From CAVSRC01 sp963730325 (GTDB taxonomy: Bacteria > Pseudomonadota > Alphaproteobacteria > Rhizobiales > Kaistiaceae): a stretch of DNA of 64,000 bases. The stretch is taken from contig CAVSRC010000018.1 of the NCBI GenBank assembly GCA_963730325.1, positions 1 through 64,000 of the forward strand, read 5' to 3'. The stretch's first letter is position 1. Every line of letters starts with the position of its first letter. The notes under the pieces were generated by a model. The model did no database searches. It saw only the letters and a list, made by a program, of their open reading frames with translations, and was not told the DNA's origin. Made by a program: the position numbers and the translations under genes. This document shows, one piece after another, positions 30,166-38,617 of the stretch.

Positions 30166-30723
30166 CTATTTCTTGCGGAAGGCGTCGAGGCTGACCACCT
30201 GGGCCATCGGCGCTGCTTCCTCTTCGCCTTCGTTGGCGCCTTCGCCTGCGCTGCTTTCGGCCGCCTCGCTATTGCCGGCCGCCTCGGCCTTCGGCGCGGC
30301 GATGTCCGCCGGCGGCGGGATTGCGGTGGCGTCCTCAGATTCGGTGTCGGCGATCACCAGCGGCCGCGCCGCCACCTCGAAATGCAGCTTGAAGGGGACC
30401 GACGGGTCGACAAAGTCCTTGATCGCGGAGAAGGGCACCAGCAGCCGTTCGGGAACGCCGCTGAACGACAGGCCGACCTCGAAGGACTGCTCGCTGACGG
30501 TCAGGTCCCAATACTGGTGCTGGAGAACGATGGTGATGTCCTCCGGGTACTGGGCCAGCAGGCGGCTTGAAATGCGCACGCCCGGCGCCTGGGTGGCGAA
30601 GGTGACGAAGAAATGATGCTCGCCGGGGAGCCCGGTACGGGCGACTTCGGACAAGACCTTGCGGATTACCCCGCGCAGCGCGTCCTGAGCGAGGATGTCG
30701 TATCGGATCAGGTCTTCTGCCAT
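30166..30723 (-). CDS. sspB: SspB-like ClpXP adaptor (alphaproteobacterial type)
   Basis: Binds ssrA-tagged proteins and delivers them to ClpXP. 185 residues: a core of about 130 residues (AEDLIRYDILAQDALRGVI, HHFFVTFAT, PEDITIVLQHQYWDL, FSGVPERLLVPFSAI) and a long acidic/alanine linker. The C-terminal motif VVSLDAFRKK is the ClpX-docking tail. ATG 30723 is chosen over 30759 because the shorter form begins like the family. The tmRNA gene lies directly upstream on the same strand. Confidence 0.93.
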   Translation of the reverse strand: MAEDLIRYDILAQDALRGVIRKVLSEVARTGLPGEHHFFVTFATQAPGVRISSRLLAQYPEDITIVLQHQYWDLTVSEQSFEVGLSFSGVPERLLVPFSAIKDFVDPSVPFKLHFEVAARPLVIADTESEDATAIPPPADIAAPKAEAAGNSEAAESSAGEGANEGEEEAAPMAQVVSLDAFRKK

Positions 30724-30801
30724 CGGTTGCCGCCGCACGTCGGTGCTTGTCGAATCCACCCTATCATGCAGCAGATTCGGGCGGTCCCGTGAGAGGAAAG
30801 T

Positions 30802-31128
30802 GGAGGCTTCTGTTGCCAGGTGCCTCCGAACCCCGCCTGAAGGGGCTAACCCTCAGGGCTTGATTTCGGTTTTCCGAACCGCATTACGCGGCCAGGGCCA
30901 CCGGAGCATAGTTGTCGTTGGCAACTATAGATTCGGCCCGATAACGGCGGAACCATGCCGGGCAAAAGCCCATCCTTTACGCCCTCGTCGATCCTATTTC
31001 GCCCCCGCCGCAACCCGCGGAAAAGCGGGCGATTTCAACGGGCTGGGGTGGAGGCGCCGGGTACTGCCCCCGGGTCCGCAGGGTTTATTGCGATGGCCGT
31101 TTATCGCCATAGCCGGATTGCTCCGGCA
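30802..31128 (-). ncRNA. ssrA: tmRNA, permuted two-piece form
   Basis: Rescues stalled ribosomes by adding a degradation tag. On the minus strand the codons at 30922-30884 read ANDNYAPVALAA and stop, the alphaproteobacterial tag pattern. The gene is permuted. First comes the acceptor piece, with the T arm CCGGG-GGCAGTA-CCCGG followed by CGCCTCCA (to about 31049). An intervening spacer with a hairpin follows. Then comes the coding piece starting GGGGGCGAAAT at 31006, whose first seven bases pair with CGCCTCC. The coding piece ends with a GGAGGC/GCCTCC hairpin at 30827-30802. Both mature ends are estimates. A TATATT -10 lies at 31140-31135. Confidence 0.92.
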
Positions 31129-31134
31129 CCGTGA

Positions 31135-31140
31135 AATATA
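31135..31140 (-). promoter_or_regulatory. Probable -10 box of ssrA
   Basis: TATATT on the minus strand, about seven bases before the predicted first transcribed base of the acceptor piece. The -35 candidate around 31158-31163 (TTTCCA) is weak. Confidence 0.45.
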
Positions 31141-31197
31141 AGGATTCACCACTGGATTGGAAAGGCTCTCGACCGTTTCCCGGTTAAGGACCACGAT

Positions 31198-32460
31198 TCA
31201 TGCGGGGTCCGAGGCGCCGGCGAGCTCGCGGAGCCGGCGCTCCAGAAAGCGCCGTTCGGCCGCCTGTCCGGTCAGCGCCAGGGCGCGTTCATAGGCCAGG
31301 CGGGCGTCTTGCGCCCGTCCGAGGCGCCGCAGGAGGTCGGCCCGGGCCGCATGGGCAAGGTGATAGTCCGCCAGCGCGCCCGCATCCAGGATTTCGTCGA
31401 TCAGCAGCAAGCCCGCCTCCAGGCCGTCACGCATTGCGACCGCCACCGCGTGGTTGAGGCGGGCGACGGGAGAGGGATCGGCGCGAATGAGCAGGTCGTA
31501 GAGGGCGACGATCCGGTGCCAGTCGGCTTCGCCGGTGTCGACGGCGGCCGCGTGGGCGGCGGCAATGGCCGCCTGGATGGCGTATGGGCCGACCTCGCCG
31601 GTGGCAAAGGCATCGGCCGCCAGTTTCGTCCCTTCGGCAATCCCGGCGCGATCCCACAGCGACCGATCCTGGTCGGCGAACAGAATGACGTCGCCCGCCG
31701 GAGAACTGCGCGCCGCGCGGCGGGAATCGTGGAGAAGCATGAGGGCGAGCAGGCCGATGGCCTCCGCGTCCGGCAGCAAAAACGCGAGCAGCCGGCCGAG
31801 ACGGATCGCTTCGGCGGTCAGGTCGATCCGTGCCAGCGCCTCGCCAGCCGAAGCGTAATAGCCCTCATTGAAGACGAGATAGATGACGCGCAGAACGGAT
31901 TCCAGCCGCTGTGGCAGCTCGTCGACGTCGGGCACCACGTATGGGATTCGGGCATCGTGGATCTTCGCCTTGGCACGGACGATGCGCTGCGCAACGGTCG
32001 GCGGCGCGACGAGGAAAGCGTGGGCGATCTCTTCGGTGGTCAGCCCACAGACCTCGCGCAGGGTCAGCGCGACCTGCGCATCGCCCGGCAAAGCGGGGTT
32101 ACAGCAGGTGAAGATCAGGCGGAGCTGGTCGTCTTCCACGCTGTTCTCCTCTTCAGGTTCGCTAGTCTGCAATTCGGCCTGAAGCGTCAGCTCGGGCAGT
32201 GCGGCGGCGAAGCGTTGCTGCCGGCGTAGCCGATCAATCGCCTTGAACCGCCCTGCGGAGACCAGCCAGGCGCGGGGGTTGTCCGGCATGCCGTCGTGTG
32301 GCCACTGCGTCGCAGCGGCAACGAAGGCCTCGTGCAGTGCTTCCTCCGCACGGTCGAAATCGCCGAGCAAGCGGATGAGGGTCGCCAGCACGCGCTGCCG
32401 CTCCGCCCGATAGACCGATTCGACGTCGCCATGGGGGTGAACGCCGGTGTTCCCGCTCAT
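31198..32460 (-). CDS. ECF42-type RNA polymerase sigma factor
   Basis: 420 residues. Region 2 (VESVYRAERQRVLATLIRLL, then DFDRAEEALHEAF) and region 4 (LTLREVCGLTTEEIAHAFLV, PPTVAQRIVRAKAKI) are followed by about 230 residues of TPR-like helices with FNEGYYAS and DAGALADYHLAHAARADLL. This extended form with adjacent YciI/DGPF genes is the recognised ECF42 arrangement, in which the C-terminal domain replaces a classical anti-sigma factor. The ATG overlaps the stop of the upstream DGPF gene by four bases. The stress sensed is unknown. Confidence 0.92.
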   Translation of the reverse strand: MSGNTGVHPHGDVESVYRAERQRVLATLIRLLGDFDRAEEALHEAFVAAATQWPHDGMPDNPRAWLVSAGRFKAIDRLRRQQRFAAALPELTLQAELQTSEPEEENSVEDDQLRLIFTCCNPALPGDAQVALTLREVCGLTTEEIAHAFLVAPPTVAQRIVRAKAKIHDARIPYVVPDVDELPQRLESVLRVIYLVFNEGYYASAGEALARIDLTAEAIRLGRLLAFLLPDAEAIGLLALMLLHDSRRAARSSPAGDVILFADQDRSLWDRAGIAEGTKLAADAFATGEVGPYAIQAAIAAAHAAAVDTGEADWHRIVALYDLLIRADPSPVARLNHAVAVAMRDGLEAGLLLIDEILDAGALADYHLAHAARADLLRRLGRAQDARLAYERALALTGQAAERRFLERRLRELAGASDPA

Positions 32461-32825
32461 GGCGCCTCCGGCCGCCGCTCCAGTATCTCGACCGGGCGCA
32501 CCTCGATCGTTCCGAACGACGCGACCGGGATGCGTCCGGCCACATTGATCGCGTCGTTCAGGTCATGCGCCTCGATTACGATATAGCCGGAAAGATGTTC
32601 CTTGGTCTCGGCGAAGGGACCATCGGTGACCAGGACCCCGTCGTTGCGAACGCGCAAAGAGACCGCATTTTGCGGAAGTTGCAGGGCATTCGACGACACG
32701 TAGCGGCCGGTCTGGCGCAACTCCTCGTCATGGTCGAGCATGGCGTTGATCCAGTGGTCTTTCTCCTGGTCCGACATGCTGTCGTAGTTCGCTTCGTCGA
32801 GGTAGATCAGGCAGACATACTTCAT
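32457..32825 (-). CDS. YciI/DGPF-domain protein 1
   Basis: 122 residues of the YCII-related fold. The diagnostic TDGPFAETKEHLSGYIVIEA lies at about 65-85, with KYVCLIYLDE at the start. Small cytoplasmic proteins of this group accompany ECF42 sigma factors and are thought to be their partners or targets. It is coupled by overlap to the sigma gene and follows its paralogue after an 18-base gap. Confidence 0.92.
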   Translation of the reverse strand: MKYVCLIYLDEANYDSMSDQEKDHWINAMLDHDEELRQTGRYVSSNALQLPQNAVSLRVRNDGVLVTDGPFAETKEHLSGYIVIEAHDLNDAINVAGRIPVASFGTIEVRPVEILERRPEAP

Positions 32826-32843
32826 GGGGCGTCGCTCCCGGCG

Positions 32844-33212
32844 TCAGATGCTCTCCGCCGATCCAGGTACGATGTAGATCGGCCGCACTTCGATCGCGCC
32901 AAATTGAAGAATCGGCACCTTGCGGGCGATGGCAACCGCCTCGTCGCGGTCGCGCGCCTCGATGAGCAGGAAGCCGCCAAGGTGCTCCTTGATCTCGACG
33001 AACGGCCCGTCGGTTGCCGACACCTTGCCGTCGCGTATGCGCACTGTGACGGCAGTCTCCGGGGACTGCAGGGCTTGGGCGACCAGAAGGTGTCCCGCGG
33101 CCATCAGCGCCTTGTCATGGGCGAGGCTCCCGCGGTCGAGGGCATCCTTCTCAGCCGGCGGAAGCGCGTCGATCTTCTTGCCGTCCAGCCAGACAGTGCA
33201 GAGGAACTTCAT
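32844..33212 (-). CDS. YciI/DGPF-domain protein 2
   Basis: 122 residues, the same length as the neighbouring paralogue, with the family signature ATDGPFVEIKEHLGGFLLIEA and an N-terminal MKFLCTVWLDGKK. The two DGPF proteins differ over most of their length but align through the signature and the IEVRP C-terminal motif, so they are old duplicates. First gene of the three-gene ECF42 operon, divergent from the DUF1127 gene at 33393. Confidence 0.92.
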   Translation of the reverse strand: MKFLCTVWLDGKKIDALPPAEKDALDRGSLAHDKALMAAGHLLVAQALQSPETAVTVRIRDGKVSATDGPFVEIKEHLGGFLLIEARDRDEAVAIARKVPILQFGAIEVRPIYIVPGSAESI

Positions 33213-33392
33213 CGTCCTGCTCCTTTGGTTCGGGTTTGCAGCCTATCTCTGCAGTCGAACGAAAGGGCCGGGAATCGACATCGGGTCGTCCGGCCAAGAT
33301 TTTTTCTCCGCACTTGTCGATCTGCCCGCTCCCACCTCGACCAGTTGGCAGCCGGCGCCAAGGGGGCGCCCATAACCCGGAAGGAGCGGATC

Positions 33393-33665
33393 ATGAGTGC
33401 AACTTGGCGTGTTTTCGAGACCGATGGCGTCAAAACCAGTATTGGCAACGCTTTTCGCGGAGTCGCTGAGCTGATCGAGGGGGCGGGGAAGCGCATTCGG
33501 CAATACTGGTGGGCACGCCACACGCGGCGCCAACTCCGCTATCTGGACGACCACCTGCTGCGCGACATCGGCGTCCGCCGCCCGACTTTGGGGTACGATA
33601 GCGGTGACCTGCGCGGACCGGCGGATCATCTGGCGAGCCTGTTCGATCCGCACGACGACCGTTGA
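33393..33665 (+). CDS. DUF1127 small basic protein 1
   Basis: 90 residues with the DUF1127 core RRQLRYLDDHLLRDIGV, an arginine-rich helix pair reported to act in RNA turnover and growth adaptation in rhizobia. The extra N-terminal half (VFETDGVKTSIGNAFRGVAE) is less conserved. ATG at 33393 has AAGGAG 9 bases upstream. Its upstream sequence resembles that of the second DUF1127 gene at 34185, indicating duplication. Confidence 0.9.
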   Translation: MSATWRVFETDGVKTSIGNAFRGVAELIEGAGKRIRQYWWARHTRRQLRYLDDHLLRDIGVRRPTLGYDSGDLRGPADHLASLFDPHDDR

Positions 33666-33697
33666 GCCCAAAGCCATTTCATGAGAGGACGATTCTG

Positions 33698-34087
33698 ATG
33701 CCACTGCCCAATGCAATCGAGGTCATCACGCTTTTCGTTGATGAGGTTGCGACCGCGAAGGCCTTCTATCGAAAGGTCTTCGACCCCGTTGTCGTCTATG
33801 AGGACGCAGTCTCGTGTGTCCTTGGCTTCGAAGGTGCGATGGTCAACCTGCTGCAGGTTTCCGAAGCGCCGCAGCTGACAGAGCCAGTGCCCGCGCCGCC
33901 GCCCAAGGCGGGCGTTTCCATCCTGCTCACCATAAAAGTTGCGGATGTGAATGCGGCCTGCGCGAGCCTGCAAGACCAGGGCGTGGTGCTTCTAAATGGC
34001 CCGATTGACCGCCCTTGGGGCCGGCGGACCGCGGCTTTTGCGGACCCGTCCGGCCATGTCTGGGAGATCGCCCAGGAACTGGCCTAG
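33698..34087 (+). CDS. VOC-family (glyoxalase-like) protein
   Basis: 129 residues of one vicinal-oxygen-chelate module: it starts AIEVITLFVDEVATAKAFY and ends with WGRRTAAFADPSGHVWEIAQ, the usual second motif with its Glu. Metal ligands of true glyoxalases are only partly conserved, so it may be a lyase, isomerase or resistance protein. It lies between two DUF1127 genes on the same strand. Confidence 0.85.
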   Translation: MPLPNAIEVITLFVDEVATAKAFYRKVFDPVVVYEDAVSCVLGFEGAMVNLLQVSEAPQLTEPVPAPPPKAGVSILLTIKVADVNAACASLQDQGVVLLNGPIDRPWGRRTAAFADPSGHVWEIAQELA

Positions 34088-34184
34088 ACGGATTTTCCTT
34101 CCCGTTTGTCGATCTGCCGGTTGCTCTTTCGTCGTTGGTGTAAGCGGCGCTGAAGGGGCACCGGCAATGGGAAGGAGCAGTCCG

Positions 34185-34451
34185 ATGAGCGTAACCTGGA
34201 ATTCGCCCGAGAGAATTGGCGCCGCGTCTGGTGTGGGCGACGGCATTCGCGGAATTATGAGCCTGATCAGGATGTTGGCCGGCCGTGTTCGAGGGGCGTA
34301 CCAGGCGCGGCCCCGGCTCCGGGACATCGACCATCTCAACAGCCATCTGCTGCGTGACATCGGGGCGCGGGATCTGCGCCGCGACGCGGCCGATTTGCGT
34401 GATGTCGCGGATCGCCTGATGTTGATGTCGGATCGGCCCCGGCATATTTGA
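34185..34451 (+). CDS. DUF1127 small basic protein 2
   Basis: 88 residues with the core LRDIDHLNSHLLRDIGARD, matching DUF1127. The first residues (MSVTWNSPERIG) echo MSATWRVFETDG of the copy at 33393, and both genes are preceded by a TTGTCGATCTGCC sequence and an AAGGAG ribosome site. That places them as a duplicated gene with its promoter region, separated by the VOC gene. Confidence 0.88.
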   Translation: MSVTWNSPERIGAASGVGDGIRGIMSLIRMLAGRVRGAYQARPRLRDIDHLNSHLLRDIGARDLRRDAADLRDVADRLMLMSDRPRHI

Positions 34452-34602
34452 GCGCGGCGACCGTGCGCGGCCGGCGGGGTTCGCCGGCCCGAAGCGGTTG
34501 CCTGCCCACTCTGTTCGTGTTGCTCGGCGTCCTCGTGCGCGCTAGGCTGTGCTGGAAGTCCGCGTGTTTCCGCGGGGCCACCACCTCCCGAAGACAAGGG
34601 CA

Positions 34603-35814
34603 ATGAATCGAAGCGTCGCGCGAAACGCGATCGTGCTCGGCCTGCTGGCGGCCGTCGGCCCCTTCGCCATCGACATGTATCTGCCGGCGCTGCCGTCGAT
34701 AGCGGCCGAGTTCGAGGCTTCGGACGCGGCGGTGCAGGGCAGCCTTGTCGCTTTCTTCGTTGCCATTGCCTTCGGCCAGATCGTCTATGGCCCTGTCTCC
34801 GACAGCTACGGCCGGCGCGGGCCGCTCTATTTCGGCATGGTGCTCTATGCGATCGGCGCCATCGGTTGCAGCATGGCGCCGTCGATCGAATGGCTGATCG
34901 CCGCGCGCTTCGTCCAGGGCATCGGCGCCTGTGCCGGCGTCACCATCCCGCGCGCCATCGTGCGCGATCTCTACACCGGCACGCAGGCGGCCAAGCTGAT
35001 GTCGCTGATCATGCTGGTGTTCAGCGCCGCGCCCATCCTGGCGCCGCTGTTCGGCTCGATGGTGATCGCACTGTCGAGCTGGCGGGTGATCTTCGACGTC
35101 GTCGCACTGGTCGGCATACTCGGCATCGCCATTACCTTCTTCGTGCTCGACGAAACGCGGCCGCCGGAAAAGCGCGTGCCGATGGACCTGGCCAGCGTCA
35201 TGCGGGGCTATCTGGAGCTTGTCCGCGACCGTTCATTCGTCGCCGTGGTGCTCGTCGGCGGCTTCGCCATGGCGAGTTTGTTCTCGTTCCTGGCCGGGTC
35301 ATCCTTCGTCTATATCGACCATTTCGGCCTGAACCCGAGCCAGTTCGCCATTGCCTTCGCCATCAACGCGATTTCCTTCATCGGCTCGGCCCAGTCGACC
35401 AGCCTGCTGGCGCGGCGTTTCGGCCTCAAGCGCGTGGTGCGCAGTGCGACGGCTCTCTTTCTGGCGGCGACCGGCGTCCTTTTTGGCGCCACGTTTCTCG
35501 GCCTCGACAACGTCTACGCGCTGATCCTCATGCTGTTCGTATCCTTCGGCGTCATGGGGCCGGTCGGCCCGGCGACGGCGGTGCTGGCGCTGGAGCAGCA
35601 CGGCCCGCGCGCGGGCTCGGCATCGGCTCTGCTCGGCACGCTGCAGCTCATCATCGGCATGACGGTGGTCAGCATCACCGGGGCGGTTTCCAACGGCACC
35701 GTGCTGCCCCTGGTGAGCGCCATCTTCGGCTGTGCCATCGTGGCCTTCCTGATCAGCCTGTTCGCCCTCGACGGCGGCGAGCCGGCGGCGGAAGCGGCGG
35801 AGGAGGGGGCCTGA
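34603..35814 (+). CDS. Bcr/CflA-type multidrug efflux MFS transporter
   Basis: 403 residues, twelve predicted spans. Family landmarks: FAIDMYLPALPSIAAEF in helix 1, GQIVYGPVSDSYGRRGPL (the A-motif of the major facilitator superfamily) and RFVQGIGACAGVTIPRAIVRD in helix 4. This is a drug/proton antiporter subgroup of the inner membrane. ATG at 34603 is used. It ends 13 bases before the convergent glutaminase gene. Confidence 0.92.
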   Translation: MNRSVARNAIVLGLLAAVGPFAIDMYLPALPSIAAEFEASDAAVQGSLVAFFVAIAFGQIVYGPVSDSYGRRGPLYFGMVLYAIGAIGCSMAPSIEWLIAARFVQGIGACAGVTIPRAIVRDLYTGTQAAKLMSLIMLVFSAAPILAPLFGSMVIALSSWRVIFDVVALVGILGIAITFFVLDETRPPEKRVPMDLASVMRGYLELVRDRSFVAVVLVGGFAMASLFSFLAGSSFVYIDHFGLNPSQFAIAFAINAISFIGSAQSTSLLARRFGLKRVVRSATALFLAATGVLFGATFLGLDNVYALILMLFVSFGVMGPVGPATAVLALEQHGPRAGSASALLGTLQLIIGMTVVSITGAVSNGTVLPLVSAIFGCAIVAFLISLFALDGGEPAAEAAEEGA

Positions 35815-35826
35815 CGGGAAGTCGGC

Positions 35827-37668
35827 TCAGGCCTCCAGCGCCCTGATCTCCTCGTTGGCGCGGCCGAGCCGCTCGGCCATCTCGCGCGTGACGTTGGAGA
35901 GGATGGTGATGAGCACGTTGGGGTGCTCCCTGGCGATCTCGCGCAGGTCGTCGACGACAAGGCCGTAGCAGACGACATGATCCTCGGCGACGATGTCGGC
36001 GTTGCGCCGGCCGCCGTCGAACAGGGCCGATTCGCCGAAGGACAGGCCGGGGCCGAAGGTGGCGATCCTGAGTCCGCTGCCGTGCGGGTCGCCGGCGCCG
36101 TGCAGGCGGACGCCGACCGTGCCACGGGCTATCACATAGAAGAGCAGGGCCGGGTCGCCGGTGCGCACGATCACGTCGCCGGGCTCGAAGACCATGGCCT
36201 TGACCACTTTTTCGAGAAACCGGATCTCCTCCTGCGAGAGCCCGGCAAAGATCGACAGCTCCGCCAGGCCGAAGCGGGTAGCCAGGCCCGTGGCGGCGTG
36301 GCCGATCACCTGGTCCTCGCACCATTGCAGGGCGGCGTCGGTATCGGCGAACAGGGATTCCCGGCGGTGCGCCGAAAGCTCGTGCACCAGTCCGGCGTGG
36401 CGGTCGCCGAAGCTGCAGAACAGCAGGTGGGGGCTGTCGGGGTTCGGCTCGCTCGATCGCATCAGCAGCGAGGCCGCGGCCTCGTCGACCATATGCACCC
36501 GGCGGAAATTGAGGATGACCCAGTCGGCGGTGCCGGCAAGCTCCCCGATGCGCCGGATGAGGCGCTCGGTGCTGCCGAAATGCAGGATTCCGTGCAGGTC
36601 GATGAGCCAGATGCGATGTCCCTCGCGGGTGAGGATCTGCTGCTCCTCGGGCGAGCGTTGGCGCTTGGAGCGGACGACCGTGCCGCCGATCTCGCGGCGG
36701 ATGATGGTACCGCCATCGGCCTGGGCGCCGAAGACATGCAGGCTGAAGTCCCGCGAAACGGCGCGGAAGGCGGCGATGCCGCGCACGCTGTTGCCGAGGG
36801 CGTCGAGCGGCGGCGAATAGACGGCGATGCCAAGCTGGCCGGGCACGATGCCGATGATGCCGCCGCCGACCCCGCTCTTGGCCGGCAGGCCGATCTCGAA
36901 CGACCACTGGCCGGCGTAGTTGTACATGCCGCAGCTGTTCATCACCGAGATCACGTCGCGCACCGCGGTCGCCGGCAGCACGCGCTCGCCGGTCACCGGC
37001 TGCACCCCGCCATTGGCCAGCGTCGCCGCCATCAGGCCGATGTCGCGGCAGGTCACTTCAAGCGCGCATTGGGTGAAATAGACGTCGAGCACGTCGTCGG
37101 GGTTCTCGTCCATCATGGCGGCATTCAGCATCATCCAGGCGATCGCCCGGTTGCGGTGGCCGGTGGCGCGTTCCGAGTTGAACACCGCCTCGTTGATCGA
37201 CAGTTCCCGTCCGGCCAAACGCTCGAACAGACGGCGCATGGTGGCGATGCGCTCGGCGACGGTGGCGCCCTTGATCAGCGCCGAGGTGGCGATCGCGCCC
37301 GAATTGACCATCGGGTTGAACGGGCGGTTGGCGACTTCGTCGAAGACGATGGCATTGAACGCATCGCCGGAGGGCTCGACGCCGACCTTGGTGAGCACGT
37401 GGTCGCGCCCGTATTCGGCGATCGCGTAGCCGTAGACGAAGGCCTTGGAGATGGACTGGATGGTGAAGGGGACGTCGGTGTCGCCGACCGCATAGACGGC
37501 GCCGTCGGCGGTGGCGATGACGATGCCGAAATCGTCCGGATTGGCCTTGGCCAGCTCGGGAATGTAGTTGGCAACCGCGCCGTCGCGGTTGTCCTGCAAG
37601 GTTGCGTGAAGTTGCCGCAGGAATTTCTCGATCGGTCCGCCTTCGGCCGATTTCACGGTCTGATCCAC
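35827..37668 (-). CDS. glsA: Glutaminase fused to STAS and cyclic-nucleotide-binding domains
   Basis: 613 residues from GTG 37668 (GGGGGA just upstream). Residues about 10-310 are a serine-dependent glutaminase: SISK (Ser72/Lys75) is the catalytic pair, with NPMVNSGAIATS, SGVGGGIIG and the C-terminal GNSVRGI motif. Next a STAS-like segment (IWLIDLHGILHFGSTERLI, then LNFRRVHMVDEAA) and last a cAMP-type binding domain (VFEPGDVIVRTGDPALLFYVI, ATFGPGLSFGESALF). Glutaminase converts glutamine to glutamate and ammonia; the appended sensors suggest nucleotide-controlled activity. It diverges from thyA. Confidence 0.92.
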   Translation of the reverse strand: MDQTVKSAEGGPIEKFLRQLHATLQDNRDGAVANYIPELAKANPDDFGIVIATADGAVYAVGDTDVPFTIQSISKAFVYGYAIAEYGRDHVLTKVGVEPSGDAFNAIVFDEVANRPFNPMVNSGAIATSALIKGATVAERIATMRRLFERLAGRELSINEAVFNSERATGHRNRAIAWMMLNAAMMDENPDDVLDVYFTQCALEVTCRDIGLMAATLANGGVQPVTGERVLPATAVRDVISVMNSCGMYNYAGQWSFEIGLPAKSGVGGGIIGIVPGQLGIAVYSPPLDALGNSVRGIAAFRAVSRDFSLHVFGAQADGGTIIRREIGGTVVRSKRQRSPEEQQILTREGHRIWLIDLHGILHFGSTERLIRRIGELAGTADWVILNFRRVHMVDEAAASLLMRSSEPNPDSPHLLFCSFGDRHAGLVHELSAHRRESLFADTDAALQWCEDQVIGHAATGLATRFGLAELSIFAGLSQEEIRFLEKVVKAMVFEPGDVIVRTGDPALLFYVIARGTVGVRLHGAGDPHGSGLRIATFGPGLSFGESALFDGGRRNADIVAEDHVVCYGLVVDDLREIAREHPNVLITILSNVTREMAERLGRANEEIRALEA

Positions 37669-37822
37669 GGATCGTCCCCCCAATTGTCCGGGAAAGTTAG
37701 CAGGCTTGCCTGTGCCGGGTTGCACATTATCTATGCAGCCCAGGAACGGGGCAGCCTGTTCGAGATGAAACAGGTTGGCGCGCGCCGTTGTCCTCGCCAC
37801 AGAATCGATATTGAATCCCGCC

Positions 37823-38617
37823 ATGCGCCAATATCTCGATCTGATGGGCCGGGTGCTCGACACCGGCGTCAACAAGACCGACCGGACGGGGACCGGCACC
37901 CTGTCGATCTTCGGCCATCAGATGCGCTTCGACCTTGCCGACGGCTTCCCGCTGGTGACCACCAAGAAGATCCACCTGCGCTCGGTCATCCACGAGCTCC
38001 TGTGGTTCATCGCCGGCGACACCAACATCGCCTATCTCAAGCAGAACGGGGTCTCCATCTGGGACGCGTGGGCCGACGAAAACGGCGATCTCGGGCCCGT
38101 CTACGGGGCGCAGTGGCGCTCCTGGCGCAAGCCGGACGGCGGTACGATTGACCAGTTGCGCCAGGTGGTTGACGAGATTCGTTCAAAACCCGATTCACGT
38201 CGGCTGATGGTCAGTGCATGGAACCCGGGCGAGGTCGATGCGATGGCGCTGCCGCCCTGCCACTGCCTGTTCCAGTTCTACGTGGCCGACGGCAAGCTCT
38301 CCTGCCAGCTCTACCAGCGCTCCGCCGACATCTTCCTCGGCGTGCCCTTCAACATCGCCTCCTACGCCCTGCTGACCATGATGGTGGCGCAGGTCACCGG
38401 CCTGAAGCCCGGCGATTTCGTCCACACCTTCGGCGATGCACACCTCTATCTCAATCATGTCGAGCAGGCGCGCCTGCAGCTTCAGCGCGCCCCGCGGCCG
38501 CTGCCCCGGCTGACGCTCAACCCGGAAGTCCGCTCGCTGTTCGACTTCGTCTTCGACGACGTGGCGGTGACCGGCTACGACCCGCATCCGCACATCAAGG
38601 CGGCGGTCTCGGTGTGA
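37823..38617 (+). CDS. thyA: Thymidylate synthase
   Basis: Makes dTMP from dUMP using methylene-tetrahydrofolate and yields dihydrofolate. 264 residues, exactly the usual length. The nucleophile is Cys146 in LPPCHCLFQF; DRTGTGT (20-26), the HELLWFIAGDTN segment and RSADIFLGVPFNIASYA are all in place. First of three genes overlapping by four bases each (thyA, GNAT, folA). Confidence 0.98.
   Translation: MRQYLDLMGRVLDTGVNKTDRTGTGTLSIFGHQMRFDLADGFPLVTTKKIHLRSVIHELLWFIAGDTNIAYLKQNGVSIWDAWADENGDLGPVYGAQWRSWRKPDGGTIDQLRQVVDEIRSKPDSRRLMVSAWNPGEVDAMALPPCHCLFQFYVADGKLSCQLYQRSADIFLGVPFNIASYALLTMMVAQVTGLKPGDFVHTFGDAHLYLNHVEQARLQLQRAPRPLPRLTLNPEVRSLFDFVFDDVAVTGYDPHPHIKAAVSV

Noticed and set aside
31044..31128. 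Stand-alone tRNA from the T-arm-like sequence
   Set aside because: The acceptor stem pairs with GGGGGCG of the tmRNA coding piece and there is no anticodon arm, so it is the tmRNA acceptor piece.
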